A DNA stretch of 62,063 bases from Spirochaetales bacterium (GTDB lineage: Bacteria > Spirochaetota > Spirochaetia > DSM-2461): the NCBI GenBank assembly GCA_028533045.1, contig JAQQAP010000026.1, forward strand, positions 1-62,063, given 5' to 3'. The notes beneath the pieces are model-generated. The model saw nothing but the letters and a program-made list of their open reading frames with translations. It was not told where the DNA came from and searched no databases. This document shows, piece by piece, positions 41,564 through 50,924 of the stretch. Within the stretch, counting starts at the first letter, position 1. Every line of letters begins with the position of its first letter. Position numbers and translations under genes: made by a program.

Positions 41564-43321
41564 ATGGCTGATCAGGAGATCATGAATAAGGCGAAAGCCT
41601 ATCTTTCCCAGGAGTGGAATGCGGTTTTCAAGGATGAGGTTCAGAAGCTGATAGAGGCGGGAGACGAAGTTGAACTCCGGGAGCGCTTTTATCGGGAATT
41701 GGACTTTGGGACCGGCGGTCTTCGCGGTGAGCTGGGGGGCGGATATAACCGTCTAAACTCCTACACAACAGGTAAGGCGATTCAGGGGCTTGCCAATTAT
41801 ATCAAGGCTCATGTGGGTGCCGATAAGCAGAGTGTTGTGATTGCCTGCGACAGCCGTAATTATTCCGATGTATTCTCCCAGACGGCGGCGGAGGTGCTGG
41901 CGGCTAACGGTATTAAAACCTACCTGTTTACTTCTCTCAGACCTACTCCTGTTCTCTCTTACGCGGTTCGTAAGCTGGGAACCTGTGCCGGTATTATGAT
42001 TACTGCCAGCCACAACCCGGCCAAATACAACGGTGTGAAGGTTTTCTGGGAAGACGGAGCCCAGGTAACTCCCCCCCACGATACGGGAATTATCGGTGAA
42101 GTAAACAAGGTAACCGACGATATTAAGCGAATCACAAAGGAAGAGGCTGTTGCGGCCGGTTCCATAGTGATGATAGATGAAGAAATTGACGGTCCCTACA
42201 ACGAGATGTGTAAGGCCCAGTGTCTCCGTCCCGAGTTGGTTAAGGAGAAGGGTAAGGATCTTAAAATCGTTTACACTCCCTTGCACGGGGCCGGTACGGT
42301 TCCTGTGGAACGGGTTCTCTCCGATGTGGGAATCGAAGTCTTTACGGTGCCCGAACAGCGCGAGCCGGACGGGAACTTTCCTACGGTCGCCTTTCCCAAC
42401 CCGGAAATTACGGAAGCAATGAATCTCTCCCTCAAATATGCGAAAGAGCAGGGAGCGGATATGGTTATTGGGACCGATCCCGATGCGGACCGTATCGGTA
42501 TTGCCGTTCCCGACGGGGATGAGTGGACCCTGATTACGGGGAACCAGCTGGGTGCCCTGTTAACCGATTATATTTTCCGAAGCCGACAGGAGCTGGATTT
42601 AATGCCCGACAGCCCTGCCTTCATCAATACTATTGTAACGACAAACCTGCAGTTCGATATTGCCCAGGCCTATGGAGCCACCTGTTTTAAGGTTCTTACC
42701 GGTTTCAAGTATATTGGTGAAAAGATTGGCGAGTGGGACGAGACGGAAGAGTACCAGTACATCTTTGGCGGCGAAGAGAGCTACGGTTTTCTCGTTGAGA
42801 CTGACGCCCGGGATAAGGATGCCGTTTCTGCTGCCCTGATTACGGCGGAAATGGCTCTGTGGAATGTCAACAGAGGCAAGACCGTCCTGGATCATCTTAA
42901 AGAGATCTGGCAGACCTATGGTTACTACGAAGAGTTCCTTATTTCCCAGTACTTCGAAGGGGAAGCGGGCGCCGGAATCATGGCCGGTCTCATGAAAACT
43001 CTTAGGGAAGATAAACCCAAGTCCTGGGGTAAGCTGACGGCAGCCAGTCTTCGGGATTTTTCCGATGGCTCCACCACAAATCTGGAAACAGGAGAGAAGG
43101 TTAAGGATATTGACCTGCCTTCCTCAAACGTCCTCCAGTTCGTTATGACCGACGGAAGCCTGGTTACGGCGCGGCCCTCCGGTACGGAGCCCAAGATTAA
43201 GTTCTACGGTTCCTGTTGCGTGAAGCCCTGCGGCGACCTGGAAGAAGCCAAGTCTGCTACTTCTGCTTTGATTAAGAGCGTAGAAGCCTGTGTGGCCGAT
43301 CTTATTGAGTCTGTAAAATAG
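41564..43321 (+). CDS. pgm: Phosphoglucomutase/phosphomannomutase
   Basis: 585 residues, alpha-D-phosphohexomutase superfamily. The phosphoserine loop is MITASHNPAKYNGVKVF; metal loop GTDPDADRIGIAV; sugar-specificity loop GGEESYGFL; phosphate-binding loop ARPSGTEPKIKFY. It interconverts hexose 1- and 6-phosphates via a bisphosphate intermediate. The ~580-residue form is like bacterial PgcA/PGM2 enzymes. AAGGAGG precedes the ATG. A 13-bp hairpin separates it from purH. Confidence 0.93.
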   Translation: MADQEIMNKAKAYLSQEWNAVFKDEVQKLIEAGDEVELRERFYRELDFGTGGLRGELGGGYNRLNSYTTGKAIQGLANYIKAHVGADKQSVVIACDSRNYSDVFSQTAAEVLAANGIKTYLFTSLRPTPVLSYAVRKLGTCAGIMITASHNPAKYNGVKVFWEDGAQVTPPHDTGIIGEVNKVTDDIKRITKEEAVAAGSIVMIDEEIDGPYNEMCKAQCLRPELVKEKGKDLKIVYTPLHGAGTVPVERVLSDVGIEVFTVPEQREPDGNFPTVAFPNPEITEAMNLSLKYAKEQGADMVIGTDPDADRIGIAVPDGDEWTLITGNQLGALLTDYIFRSRQELDLMPDSPAFINTIVTTNLQFDIAQAYGATCFKVLTGFKYIGEKIGEWDETEEYQYIFGGEESYGFLVETDARDKDAVSAALITAEMALWNVNRGKTVLDHLKEIWQTYGYYEEFLISQYFEGEAGAGIMAGLMKTLREDKPKSWGKLTAASLRDFSDGSTTNLETGEKVKDIDLPSSNVLQFVMTDGSLVTARPSGTEPKIKFYGSCCVKPCGDLEEAKSATSALIKSVEACVADLIESVK

Positions 43322-43341
43322 GACTGTTAGATAGCAAATAT

Positions 43342-43375
43342 GGGAGCCTTCGGAGGGTGATATCCGAAGGCTCCC
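43342..43375 (+). terminator. Perfect 13-bp hairpin between pgm and purH
   Basis: GGGAGCCTTCGGA pairs fully with TCCGAAGGCTCCC around an 8-nt loop. There is no T-run after it, so it may act as an mRNA-stabilising or factor-dependent structure. purH has its own TATAAT at 43385-43390. Confidence 0.6.
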
Positions 43376-43384
43376 CGAATCATT

Positions 43385-43390
43385 TATAAT
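43385..43390 (+). promoter_or_regulatory. purH -10 box, very short leader
   Basis: TATAAT lies 13 nt before ATG 43404. The predicted leader is under 10 nt, though an AGGGGA overlaps it. Confidence 0.45.
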
Positions 43391-43403
43391 TAGGGGAAAA
43401 AGT

Positions 43404-44909
43404 ATGATCAGAAGAGCGCTCATTAGCGTTTACAAGAAGGAAGGGGTGGCCGAGTTCGCCCGATTTCTGGAAAAGAAGGGTTACGAAGTGGTTTCCACCG
43501 GCGGAACTCTCCGTCATCTGAAGGAAGAAGGCCTTCAGGCTATCGATATTAGCGATGTGACCGGTTTTCCCGAAATGATGGACGGCCGGGTTAAGACTCT
43601 TCATCCCATGGTTCACGGCGGCCTTTTGGGTATCCGTGACAACGAAGAGCATCAGGCGGTTATGCGTGAGTACAACATCAGCCCCATTGATGTGGTTGTT
43701 GTTAACCTTTACCCCTTCTTTGAAGAGGTAAGAACCGATAAAACCTTTGAAGAGAAGATCGAATTCATTGATATTGGCGGACCCACCATGCTCCGTTCTG
43801 CCGCCAAGAACTTCCGCGATGTGGTTGTCGTCACCGATCCTTCCGACTACAAGGGCATTATGGAAGAGATGGAACAGGGAGACGTTTCCTTCGAAACCAA
43901 AAAGCGCTGCGCCGGTAAGGTATTTAACCTGACCAGTGCCTACGACGGCGCCATCAGTCAGTTCCTTCTGGGGGACGACGCTCTTCCCGAATATTTCCAG
44001 GCTTCCTACAAGAAAGTCGCCGACCTCCGCTACGGCGAAAACCCCCACCAGAAAGCGGCCTATTACGGCGATACCCGGGGTACCGGTGCTCTGGCCGAAT
44101 TTGAACAGCTTAACGGTAAGGAACTCTCCTTTAACAACATCCGTGATATGGATGTGGCCTGGAAGGTTGTTTGTGAGTTTGATGAGATTGTTTGCTGCGG
44201 CCTCAAGCACTCCACTCCCTGCGGTGTAGCCACCGGTAAGACTGTGGACGAAGCCTATCTACGGGCCCATGACTGCGATCCCGTATCTATTTTCGGCGGT
44301 ATTGTGGCAGTCAATCAGGAAGTGAACAAGGCCATGGCCGAAGAACTGATTAAGATCTTCCTGGAAATCGTTATTGCTCCCTCCTTTTCTGCAGAGGCTC
44401 TGGAAGTTCTCAAGGGTAAGAAGAATCTTCGTGTCATCAAAGCTGTTAAGAAGCCGGAAGATATCATGGAAGTGGTTAATGTTGACGGGGGTGTTCTGGT
44501 TCAGAATAACGACAAGAGCTTTGCTGCCGATTCGGATATGAAGGTTGTGACCAAAGCCCAGCCTTCTAAGGAGCAGATGGCCGATATGATCTTTGGTCAG
44601 AAGGTTGTTAAGCACGTTAAGTCCAATGCCATCGTAGTGGTAAAAGACGGATGTGCTACCGGTATCGGCGGGGGACAGACAAACCGAATTTGGGCGGCCC
44701 AGCAGGCCATCGAACGGGCTGGCGACGGGACTGTAATGGCTTCCGATGCGTTCTTCCCCTTTGATGACGTTGTTAAAACGGCGGCAGAGGCCGGTGTTAA
44801 AGCGATTATCCAGCCCGGCGGTTCTATCCGTGATGAGGATTCCGTTAAGGCAGCCGATGAGTTGGGACTGGCCATGGTTGTGACTGGCCTGCGTCATTTT
44901 AAACACTAA
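43404..44909 (+). CDS. purH: Bifunctional AICAR transformylase/IMP cyclohydrolase
   Basis: 501 residues. N-terminal MGS-like IMP cyclohydrolase domain ([29 protein letters not shown]) and C-terminal transformylase domain with the catalytic Lys-His in [14 protein letters not shown] and a GGGQTNR loop. It performs the last two steps of IMP synthesis. No other pur genes are near. Its 3' end enters a large RNA-like fold. Confidence 0.95.
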   Translation: MIRRALISVYKKEGVAEFARFLEKKGYEVVSTGGTLRHLKEEGLQAIDISDVTGFPEMMDGRVKTLHPMVHGGLLGIRDNEEHQAVMREYNISPIDVVVVNLYPFFEEVRTDKTFEEKIEFIDIGGPTMLRSAAKNFRDVVVVTDPSDYKGIMEEMEQGDVSFETKKRCAGKVFNLTSAYDGAISQFLLGDDALPEYFQASYKKVADLRYGENPHQKAAYYGDTRGTGALAEFEQLNGKELSFNNIRDMDVAWKVVCEFDEIVCCGLKHSTPCGVATGKTVDEAYLRAHDCDPVSIFGGIVAVNQEVNKAMAEELIKIFLEIVIAPSFSAEALEVLKGKKNLRVIKAVKKPEDIMEVVNVDGGVLVQNNDKSFAADSDMKVVTKAQPSKEQMADMIFGQKVVKHVKSNAIVVVKDGCATGIGGGQTNRIWAAQQAIERAGDGTVMASDAFFPFDDVVKTAAEAGVKAIIQPGGSIRDEDSVKAADELGLAMVVTGLRHFKH

Positions 44910-45025
44910 AACGGCCTATCCTACTGTATGAGTCGTTAGTAAAAGAACCTGAGTCCTCACGTGCTCAAGCACGCTCCGGGCTCAGAACCTTTTCCTGCCT
45001 AGCCTACAGTAGGATTTGCTCGTTT
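44909..45025 (+). ncRNA. Strongly folded element downstream of purH (structured RNA or repeat)
   Basis: Nested complementarity: AAACG with CGTTT (44909/45021), ATCCTACTGTA with TACAGTAGGAT (44918-44928/45005-45015, perfect 11 bp). Inside is a long arm with CTGAG/CTCAG and a CGTGC-TCAA-GCACG tip (44960-44973). No frame or ribosome site. It could be a terminator-like 3' end, a small RNA or a dispersed palindromic unit. Confidence 0.55.
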
Positions 45026-45127
45026 AGATGGGGCTTTTGCGCCATTTGGTCCTTTCTACAGTCGGAGGGATAAGATCCATCAACAATACATAATTTTCAT
45101 AGCAAGCTTCTCAAGTTAAAAGACAAT

Positions 45128-45226
45128 ATGAATACTAAAACCGCAAAGGATCGTGCTCAGAATCGGCATGAGTTTATGGTTCGCTTTCTGGAGGAATTTA
45201 CCGGGGAGTGGGAAGGGGAACGGTAA
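45128..45226 (+). CDS. Possible 32-residue leader ORF
   Basis: ATG to TAA encoding a charged peptide ([20 protein letters not shown]... ending GEWEGER). It ends 6 nt before the homocysteine methyltransferase ATG, so it could couple translation. The AAGTTAAAAGA upstream is a poor ribosome site. Function unknown and coding status uncertain. Confidence 0.35.
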   Translation: MNTKTAKDRAQNRHEFMVRFLEEFTGEWEGER

Positions 45227-45232
45227 TTAATT

Positions 45233-46011
45233 ATGAATAAGATAATTCTCCTGGACGGTGGTATGGGACGTCAGCTTGAGAAAATGGGTGCCCCCTTTAG
45301 GCAGCCCGAATGGTCTGCCTTGGCTTTAATGGAGGACCCCGAATCTGTTAAGGAGGTCCACAAGGCTTTTCTTAAGAGCGGCTCGGAGATTATTACTACC
45401 AATAGTTATGCCCTCGTTCCTTTTCATCTTGGGGAAGAAAGATTTAGGACCTCCGCCTTTGAGCTTGCCACACCCTTGATTGAAGGGCTGAATTCTCATG
45501 TGGATCTTTGGCTCTGTGAAACCATGGGGTTGATTGATGAGCCCTTGCGCATTAAATCCCTGGTTGAAAGGCTGGACAGGGAAGCAAAACCCTTTTGGGT
45601 TTCTTTTACCCTGGAAGATGATCCCACCAATAAAGAGCCTCTTCTCCGTTCGGGGGAATCGGTTGTCTTGGCCGTTCAGGAAATGGTAAAGGCCGGGGTG
45701 GGGGGAATCCTCTTTAACTGCTGTATGCCCGAGGTGATTGGGGATGCCTTGAGGATCACTAAAGCCGAATTGGCCCGCTTAGGGTTGACTCCCTTCCCAT
45801 CGGAGGTTATGCCAACGCCTTTCCCGCTCTTTCCAAGGACGCCATGGCCAATGAAGAGTTGAGTACCATTCGGGATGATTTGGACCCGCAGGCCTACTTG
45901 GGATGGATTCAGGAGTGGGTTGACCTGGGAGCCTCTCTGCTGGGCGGATGCTGCGGGATTGGCCCGGAGCACATCGCCCTTATGGCAGAGACTTTTCTTT
46001 CCTTGACTTAA
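45233..46011 (+). pseudogene. Homocysteine S-methyltransferase, single frameshift
   Basis: The first frame encodes LLDGGMGRQLEKMG ... ITTNSYALVPFHL ... GGILFNCCMPEV, the N-terminal three quarters of a MmuM/BHMT-like enzyme including the first zinc Cys. It then loses homology after TPF and stops at 45862. The adjacent frame continues with PIGGYANAFPALSKDAM and GASLLGGCCGIGPEHIALM (the GGCC zinc pair) to 46011. One base appears missing in the C-rich stretch 45788-45798. This is either a true frameshift or an assembly error. Intact, it would methylate homocysteine to methionine. Confidence 0.85.
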
Positions 46012-47132
46012 TCCACCCCGTCTTCATCTCCCTTGCTCTCCGAAATAAGGGGGATATTCGTATCGTTCAGAAGTTTTTCCATCTTGCGGGGGTTATTCAA
46101 AGCCCTAATCAGTTCTTCCTGGGATTTCTGAAGGATGTGCCAGTCCTCTTCGCTTAACTCAATCGGCTCAAAGTCGGGGGAGTTCATGAAGCTGTTCAGC
46201 TGGGATTGGAGTCCGTTAAAAAACTTGCTGTCCACCAGTGTATCGAGCCAGGGGAATTCCTCCTGTTCCGGTCTGTCATCTTTAACGGGGCTGAGCGAGT
46301 CCAGCTCCATTGATATTTCATGGCGCACATCCTTATCGGAAACGAGGTCTTCGATTCGGCTTTTTAGATTCTCTATAATACGGTTTTTCTCTTCCAGTTC
46401 CTTTCGGTGTTCCCACTCAAGCTGTTCGGAGCGATTCTTCGTATAACGCATATAGGAGGCCAGCTCATCGGCGTTTCCGGAAAGGCGGTTGAGAATGGAG
46501 GAGAGACGAAGCATTCGTTCATTATCCATGGTATAGGGATAACGGACCCGGTGGTCGATTTCTCCCCAGGCTTCTTCGTAGAGGGTACGGACCTGCACTT
46601 CAACCTGATGAGTCTCCGCTCCCAGGGAAGTTAGCAGTTGATAGTGGACGGAACGGTAACCAAACTTGTGTTCCTGCACATCGCAGTCCTTGTCCTTGTA
46701 GTAGTTGAGGATGCGCTCCGCATCTCCGTATCTTACATAGGCGGTGGGTTTTTCCGACTGTTTCCATCCGGAAATAATAAAATCATGGATTCCCGCCCAG
46801 TCTTCCTTAAAAATGTGGAGGGCCCTGATACCAATAAGGTCGGTTATCCTTTCCTTGTAGTTTTCCCGGGTGATGCTCTGTCCCGGATTGGTCTTCATTT
46901 TGCGGAGGATTTTCTCAAGAAGATGTTCTTCGTGCTTTATCCGATAGTTTATTGAGTGAATCGATTTACAGGTTAGAAGGGCATTCACTATAGCTTGCCC
47001 CGTGTTCTCGAGCCTTGGCTTAAGCTCCCGGTAATCGTCTAAAATTGCTTCCAATTCCGCCCAGTGACGGTCGGCCAGTATACAGTCTTCCTGATTCTTC
47101 AGGTAGTCTTTATAAAATGTTTCCCTGGTCAT
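46008..47132 (-). CDS. RelA/SpoT-domain protein (small alarmone synthetase-like) with coiled coil
   Basis: 374 residues. The synthetase domain is about 40-215: YRIKHEEHLLEKIL, ERITDLIGIRALHIF, HKFGYRSVHYQLL and EVQVRTLYEEAWGEIDH, matching RelA_SpoT catalytic motifs for (p)ppGpp synthesis. No HD hydrolase, TGS or ACT domain. The C-terminal 150 residues are helical, with a coiled coil (HRKELEEKNRIIENLKSRIE) and an acidic tail, absent from typical SAS proteins. TATAAT lies 6 nt before the ATG (leaderless). Stop interlocks with the methyltransferase (TTAA). Confidence 0.82.
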   Translation of the reverse strand: MTRETFYKDYLKNQEDCILADRHWAELEAILDDYRELKPRLENTGQAIVNALLTCKSIHSINYRIKHEEHLLEKILRKMKTNPGQSITRENYKERITDLIGIRALHIFKEDWAGIHDFIISGWKQSEKPTAYVRYGDAERILNYYKDKDCDVQEHKFGYRSVHYQLLTSLGAETHQVEVQVRTLYEEAWGEIDHRVRYPYTMDNERMLRLSSILNRLSGNADELASYMRYTKNRSEQLEWEHRKELEEKNRIIENLKSRIEDLVSDKDVRHEISMELDSLSPVKDDRPEQEEFPWLDTLVDSKFFNGLQSQLNSFMNSPDFEPIELSEEDWHILQKSQEELIRALNNPRKMEKLLNDTNIPLISESKGDEDGVD

Positions 47133-47138
47133 ACAATA

Positions 47139-47167
47139 ATTATACTACCAAACAGGGCTAATGTTAC
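47139..47167 (-). promoter_or_regulatory. Promoter of the RelA/SpoT-like gene, leaderless
   Basis: On the - strand GTAACA, 17-nt spacer, perfect TATAAT, then 6 nt to ATG at 47132. Confidence 0.6.
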
Positions 47168-47232
47168 AGAAAAATTGGAGCTTTTTTGTGTTTTGTTCAT
47201 GTTGGGGTGAATCTGTTTTCTTTGTGAAGCCC

Positions 47233-47261
47233 TTGAGCGATGGCGGGCTAGACGATAGAAT
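47233..47261 (+). promoter_or_regulatory. Promoter of the RlmD-like gene, leaderless
   Basis: TTGAGC, 17-nt spacer, TAGAAT, then 6 nt to ATG at 47268. Confidence 0.6.
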
Positions 47262-47267
47262 AGGGCA

Positions 47268-48395
47268 ATGACAGTAACTATAGAAAAAATTGTACCCGGA
47301 GGAGAGGGTATGGGACGAATGGAGGACGGCAAGGTCGTTTTTCTTCCCATGAGCCTTCCCGGGGAAACTCATCGTATAAAACCGGTTCAAGAAAAGAGAG
47401 GATATCTTAAGGCCGAATCGGAAATGATATTGGAGAAAGCCGATAATGGCATGGCGCGACGGACGCCTTTTTGTCGCCACTTTGGCTATTGTGGAGGCTG
47501 TAACCTCCAGCATATGACCTATGAGGACCAGCTCAAGACCAAGGTGGACATGGTCCTTGACAGTATGAGTCGATTGGGAGGGGAAAAGGTTCTCGCCTCT
47601 CTTCCCGGGGATCTCCCTATCTTTCGCGGTCCCGAAAAAAATTATCGTAATCGCGCCCAGTTTCATCAGAAAAGAGGATATCTGGGGTTTCACCAGCGGA
47701 ACAGTCACGACTTATTACCCCTTGATGAATGTCCCCTTCTTTCGGGGGGAATTAATAACTTTCTTAAGGACTATAAAAACTTTTACCTGCCCTCACGGGA
47801 TCGTTTTACTGTCTTTGGTACCCATGACCAGTTTTGGGTGGAGGGGATTCATAAGAGTATAGAGGTGGATTTATTGGGCAAGAAGCTACGTTTTGCCCCG
47901 GAACTTTTCTTTCAGAGCAACCTGGCCCAGTTTCCCAAACTGCTTAATGATGTGATTCAGTTTGCCGGACAGGGAGAGACCTTTCTGGATCTTTACAGCG
48001 GAGTCGGGGTATTTGCTCTCTTTCTGGAAGACCGATTCAGCAAGGGGGTTGCTGTGGAGTCCTCCCGGGGCGCTTTAAAGTTTGCCCGTACCAATCTTAG
48101 CAAAACCAATTTCTACGAAGAATCGGTGGAGAAATGGGCCCGTAAGAGAGCCCATGACAGGTTGGACTTTCTCGTGGTCGATCCCCCCCGTACAGGTCTT
48201 TCTCAGAAAGCGATGGAAACGGTCATCAAACTGGCCCCCAAGAAGTTCTGTTACGTTTCCTGTGACCCCATTACACAATCGCGGGACCTGAAATTCCTCC
48301 TGGATAAGGATTTTCGTTTGGCAAATTACAAGCTTTACGACTTCTATCCCCAGACCTCACACATGGAAAGCGTGGCCTTTTTGGAGAAAATCTAA
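47268..48395 (+). CDS. Class I RNA m5U methyltransferase (RlmD/TrmA family)
   Basis: 375 residues. N-terminal TRAM domain (IEKIVPGGEGMGRMEDGKVVF); 4Fe-4S ligands CRHFGYCGGC near residues 68-77; SAM motif FLDLYSGVGVFAL; DPPRTGLS; catalytic Cys in YVSCDP. These match uracil-5 methyltransferases of rRNA (RlmC/RlmD) or tRNA. Shorter than E. coli RlmD, so exact target uncertain. The stop overlaps the next ATG (TAATG). Confidence 0.9.
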   Translation: MTVTIEKIVPGGEGMGRMEDGKVVFLPMSLPGETHRIKPVQEKRGYLKAESEMILEKADNGMARRTPFCRHFGYCGGCNLQHMTYEDQLKTKVDMVLDSMSRLGGEKVLASLPGDLPIFRGPEKNYRNRAQFHQKRGYLGFHQRNSHDLLPLDECPLLSGGINNFLKDYKNFYLPSRDRFTVFGTHDQFWVEGIHKSIEVDLLGKKLRFAPELFFQSNLAQFPKLLNDVIQFAGQGETFLDLYSGVGVFALFLEDRFSKGVAVESSRGALKFARTNLSKTNFYEESVEKWARKRAHDRLDFLVVDPPRTGLSQKAMETVIKLAPKKFCYVSCDPITQSRDLKFLLDKDFRLANYKLYDFYPQTSHMESVAFLEKI

Positions 48396-50101
48396 TGGAT
48401 AGAAAAAGACAGGGCTTGTACCTTGTTCTTTTCATCGTGATTTTCTCCGCCTCTCTTATGGGGGAAAGTGAAGCTGACCAGGGGCAGGAGGCTCTCTGGA
48501 AACGGGCTGTGGGAGGAAAAATTACCTCCTGGCAGGCTGTTGGGCCGGACGGAACCATTTATCTTATTGGAGATGATCGGGCTCTCCATGCCCTTTCTCC
48601 TCGCAGCGGCAAGGATCTGTGGCTCTACCGTCCCGGCGGGCGTCTCACAAGTTTTTTAGCCGTTAGTGCCGACGGTACCGTATATATTCAAAACTCGGAA
48701 AACGTGATTTTTGCGGTTAATCCCGGCGGGGAGGCCCGCTGGAAATGTATTGTGGACAGCCCGGTGCAGCAGATGCCTGTTTTGACACCGGAGGGAACGG
48801 TTATTTTTCTTTTGGATAAGGGGGTTATGGCAGCTCTTTCCCGGAAGGGAGAAATCCTCTGGACCCTGGAGCTGGATTCAATGCCCACAGCCTCACCTGT
48901 CATCGATTATCGCGGGCAGGTTTACGTGGCTGTGGAAGAGGGAATTATTTGCTGTAATCTGGAAGGGGAGCGCAAGTGGTCCCTGGGTATTTCCGGTATT
49001 AATCGACTTGCCGTGGACAGGACCGGTCGTATTTTTGGTCTGACCGAATCGGGGCGCATCCGTTCTTTGAGCCATGAGGGTAAGCTGATTTGGGATTCAG
49101 GTACAGATGCGGGCAAAGTGGTAACCTTGGCTCTTAGGGAGGATGACGTCCTCATTCAGACTGAATCGGGTGTCATTTTTCGTGCCGATAGCCGGGGTGG
49201 AGAGAGCTTCTATCAGGGGCTTGCTCCGCTTACATCGGGTTATTTGAGTGAAGAGGGTAGACTTTGCTTTTTTGATGAAAATAACCGCTTCATTTCCTTA
49301 GATTTCGAAAAAGGGGAGGAGCGAGTTCTATTTACCGTACCCGCTGTCCCCTCCCTTCCTTTAGTCACCGAAAGGGGACTCATTCTGTTTGGAGCTTCTG
49401 ACTGGCGCTTTTACGCCTTCAAGGGGGAGAGGCCCGATCGGGGGTGGAGTCAGTTTAGGGCCAATCCACGCCGGGACGGTTCACTCTATTCGGTCCTTTC
49501 CCCGGAAGCAAAGGAAGAGCTTTACCGGGATGACAGCCGCTGGATTTTCTACAACTATTTTGTTACATCCGAAAACAGCCGTGAGCAGATGGAGCTGGTG
49601 GAAGAAGTCCGCTCCTATGGCGATGACCGGGCTCTCCTGGAAGAGGAAGTCCCTTTTTGGGACCTACTTATGATGAAACTTACCGAAAGCAGAGACGACC
49701 GCACTTATATGGTAGGCGATGGTGGCTACACCGATAATCCCCTTGTTCGTTCCGAAGCTTATCTGATTCTGGGTGAGTGGGCTGTATTTCCCGCACGCAA
49801 TTCTATTATCTCCCAAATGAGGCAGGAAAAGGACCCCCTCGTTCTTTCCTCGGCCTGTTACGCTCTGGGACAGATTGCTTCCGATTGGGATGGAAAATCC
49901 ACCGATGCCATAGGGCGGATCATTCGTAACCCCCGTTTTTTAGCTGACCCACGGCTGGCTGAAACGACCGGCAGGGCTTTGGAAAGTATCATGCTGTATA
50001 ACGGTGGCGAAGTAGCGGCTCAGTGTTGGGAGTATTATGGAATGATACTGGAAAGCCCTGTGGTGGACGAGGGAGTTAAGGAGCGATTGTTAGCCGAGTA
50101 A
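48395..50101 (+). CDS. Exported PQQ-like beta-propeller protein with HEAT-like C-terminus
   Basis: 568 residues. Signal peptide LYLVLFIVIFSASLMG. Residues about 30-345 form propeller blades with repeated PDGTIYLIGDD / ADGTVYIQNSEN / YRGQVYVAVEEG units, like BamB/PQQ repeats. WSQFRANPRRDGS marks the end of the propeller. The last 200 residues are helical with a HEAT-like segment (SSACYALGQIASDWDG). Likely a periplasmic or surface scaffold. No quinoprotein dehydrogenase residues seen. Overlaps the RlmD-like stop by one base. Confidence 0.78.
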   Translation: MDRKRQGLYLVLFIVIFSASLMGESEADQGQEALWKRAVGGKITSWQAVGPDGTIYLIGDDRALHALSPRSGKDLWLYRPGGRLTSFLAVSADGTVYIQNSENVIFAVNPGGEARWKCIVDSPVQQMPVLTPEGTVIFLLDKGVMAALSRKGEILWTLELDSMPTASPVIDYRGQVYVAVEEGIICCNLEGERKWSLGISGINRLAVDRTGRIFGLTESGRIRSLSHEGKLIWDSGTDAGKVVTLALREDDVLIQTESGVIFRADSRGGESFYQGLAPLTSGYLSEEGRLCFFDENNRFISLDFEKGEERVLFTVPAVPSLPLVTERGLILFGASDWRFYAFKGERPDRGWSQFRANPRRDGSLYSVLSPEAKEELYRDDSRWIFYNYFVTSENSREQMELVEEVRSYGDDRALLEEEVPFWDLLMMKLTESRDDRTYMVGDGGYTDNPLVRSEAYLILGEWAVFPARNSIISQMRQEKDPLVLSSACYALGQIASDWDGKSTDAIGRIIRNPRFLADPRLAETTGRALESIMLYNGGEVAAQCWEYYGMILESPVVDEGVKERLLAE

Positions 50102-50130
50102 TCCCTCGAATTATCGCCAACTGGGAACTC

Positions 50131-50814
50131 TCAAAATCCATCAAGCCTGATGATCCCCTCGTCAAGCGCCTCCGGCTCGGGCGACGTTATCGTGTCCAGC
50201 CAGAAATGGAGCCCCTCGGGAAAGGCGCGGGCCAGGAGATTGCAGTTGGCCGGTTCGTTGTCAAAGCTGGCTATCACCGTTCCCAGGGCGGCAATTTCCC
50301 GGCAGGCCTGTTCCTTAAACACCGCATCATCCATATCAAAGCTGGGTTTGAAAAAGAAAGATTCCTCCTCTACGGGATAACCGGAGGCGCGGAAACTGGC
50401 CTTCGTTCCCGTAGACATACCGTCGATATGACGCCCTGTAAGATAGACAATTCGGAATCCTCCCTCTTTTAAGGCATTGAGAAGTTCCATACTTCCCGGG
50501 TAGGCTTTATCTTTTATCACGTATTCATCTGTAAAGAATCTTTTGCTCCAGAAGTGTCTGATTTTATTAAGGAGTCCCCGGTCATTCAGTCCCGCCTCTT
50601 CCAGGGGCGCCAGAAAATTCCAACCCAGGGAGACTTGATCCAAATGTTCCAGATAGTCTGCTACGGGGGGAATCGTCTTGGCCGACTCTTCCAGAATCGC
50701 CCGGTTGCGCGGTTCCGTATTCATGAGGGTGGAGTCCACATCAAATATCACCAGGGGCTTTTCCGGCCTTCCCAGAGTTTCATAGTGTTTATTCAGTTTG
50801 TTAAGCAGGTTCAC
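50131..50814 (-). CDS. HAD-family hydrolase
   Basis: 227 residues. Motif I is VIFDVDSTLMNT (DxDST nucleophile), motif II Thr/Ser in IVYLTGRH, motif III Lys probably in VFKEQAC or EESFFFKPSFD, motif IV acidic in IASFDNEPANC. The LTGR and FDNEP forms resemble HAD enzymes annotated as 5'-nucleotidase or acid-phosphatase-like. GTG start with AGGAG upstream. It lies alone, convergent with the propeller gene, divergent from typA. Substrate unknown. Confidence 0.8.
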   Translation of the reverse strand: MNLLNKLNKHYETLGRPEKPLVIFDVDSTLMNTEPRNRAILEESAKTIPPVADYLEHLDQVSLGWNFLAPLEEAGLNDRGLLNKIRHFWSKRFFTDEYVIKDKAYPGSMELLNALKEGGFRIVYLTGRHIDGMSTGTKASFRASGYPVEEESFFFKPSFDMDDAVFKEQACREIAALGTVIASFDNEPANCNLLARAFPEGLHFWLDTITSPEPEALDEGIIRLDGF

Positions 50815-50908
50815 GGGAATAATCTCCTCTATGATAAGGATATAGGCAGTATAAATGATTTTAAAACATAAATTAACCCCATTTTGTCTATCTTACATAA
50901 TACCTTTC

Positions 50909-50917
50909 TGATATAAT
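50909..50917 (+). promoter_or_regulatory. typA extended -10, leaderless
   Basis: TGA-TATAAT ends 7 nt before ATG at 50925. No good -35 and no Shine-Dalgarno; the extended TG may compensate. Confidence 0.6.
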
Positions 50918-50924
50918 CGCCCCT

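Noticed and set aside
43376..43403. Purine riboswitch before purH
   Set aside because: The spacing between -10 and ATG is under 15 nt, so no room for an aptamer; the upstream hairpin precedes the promoter.
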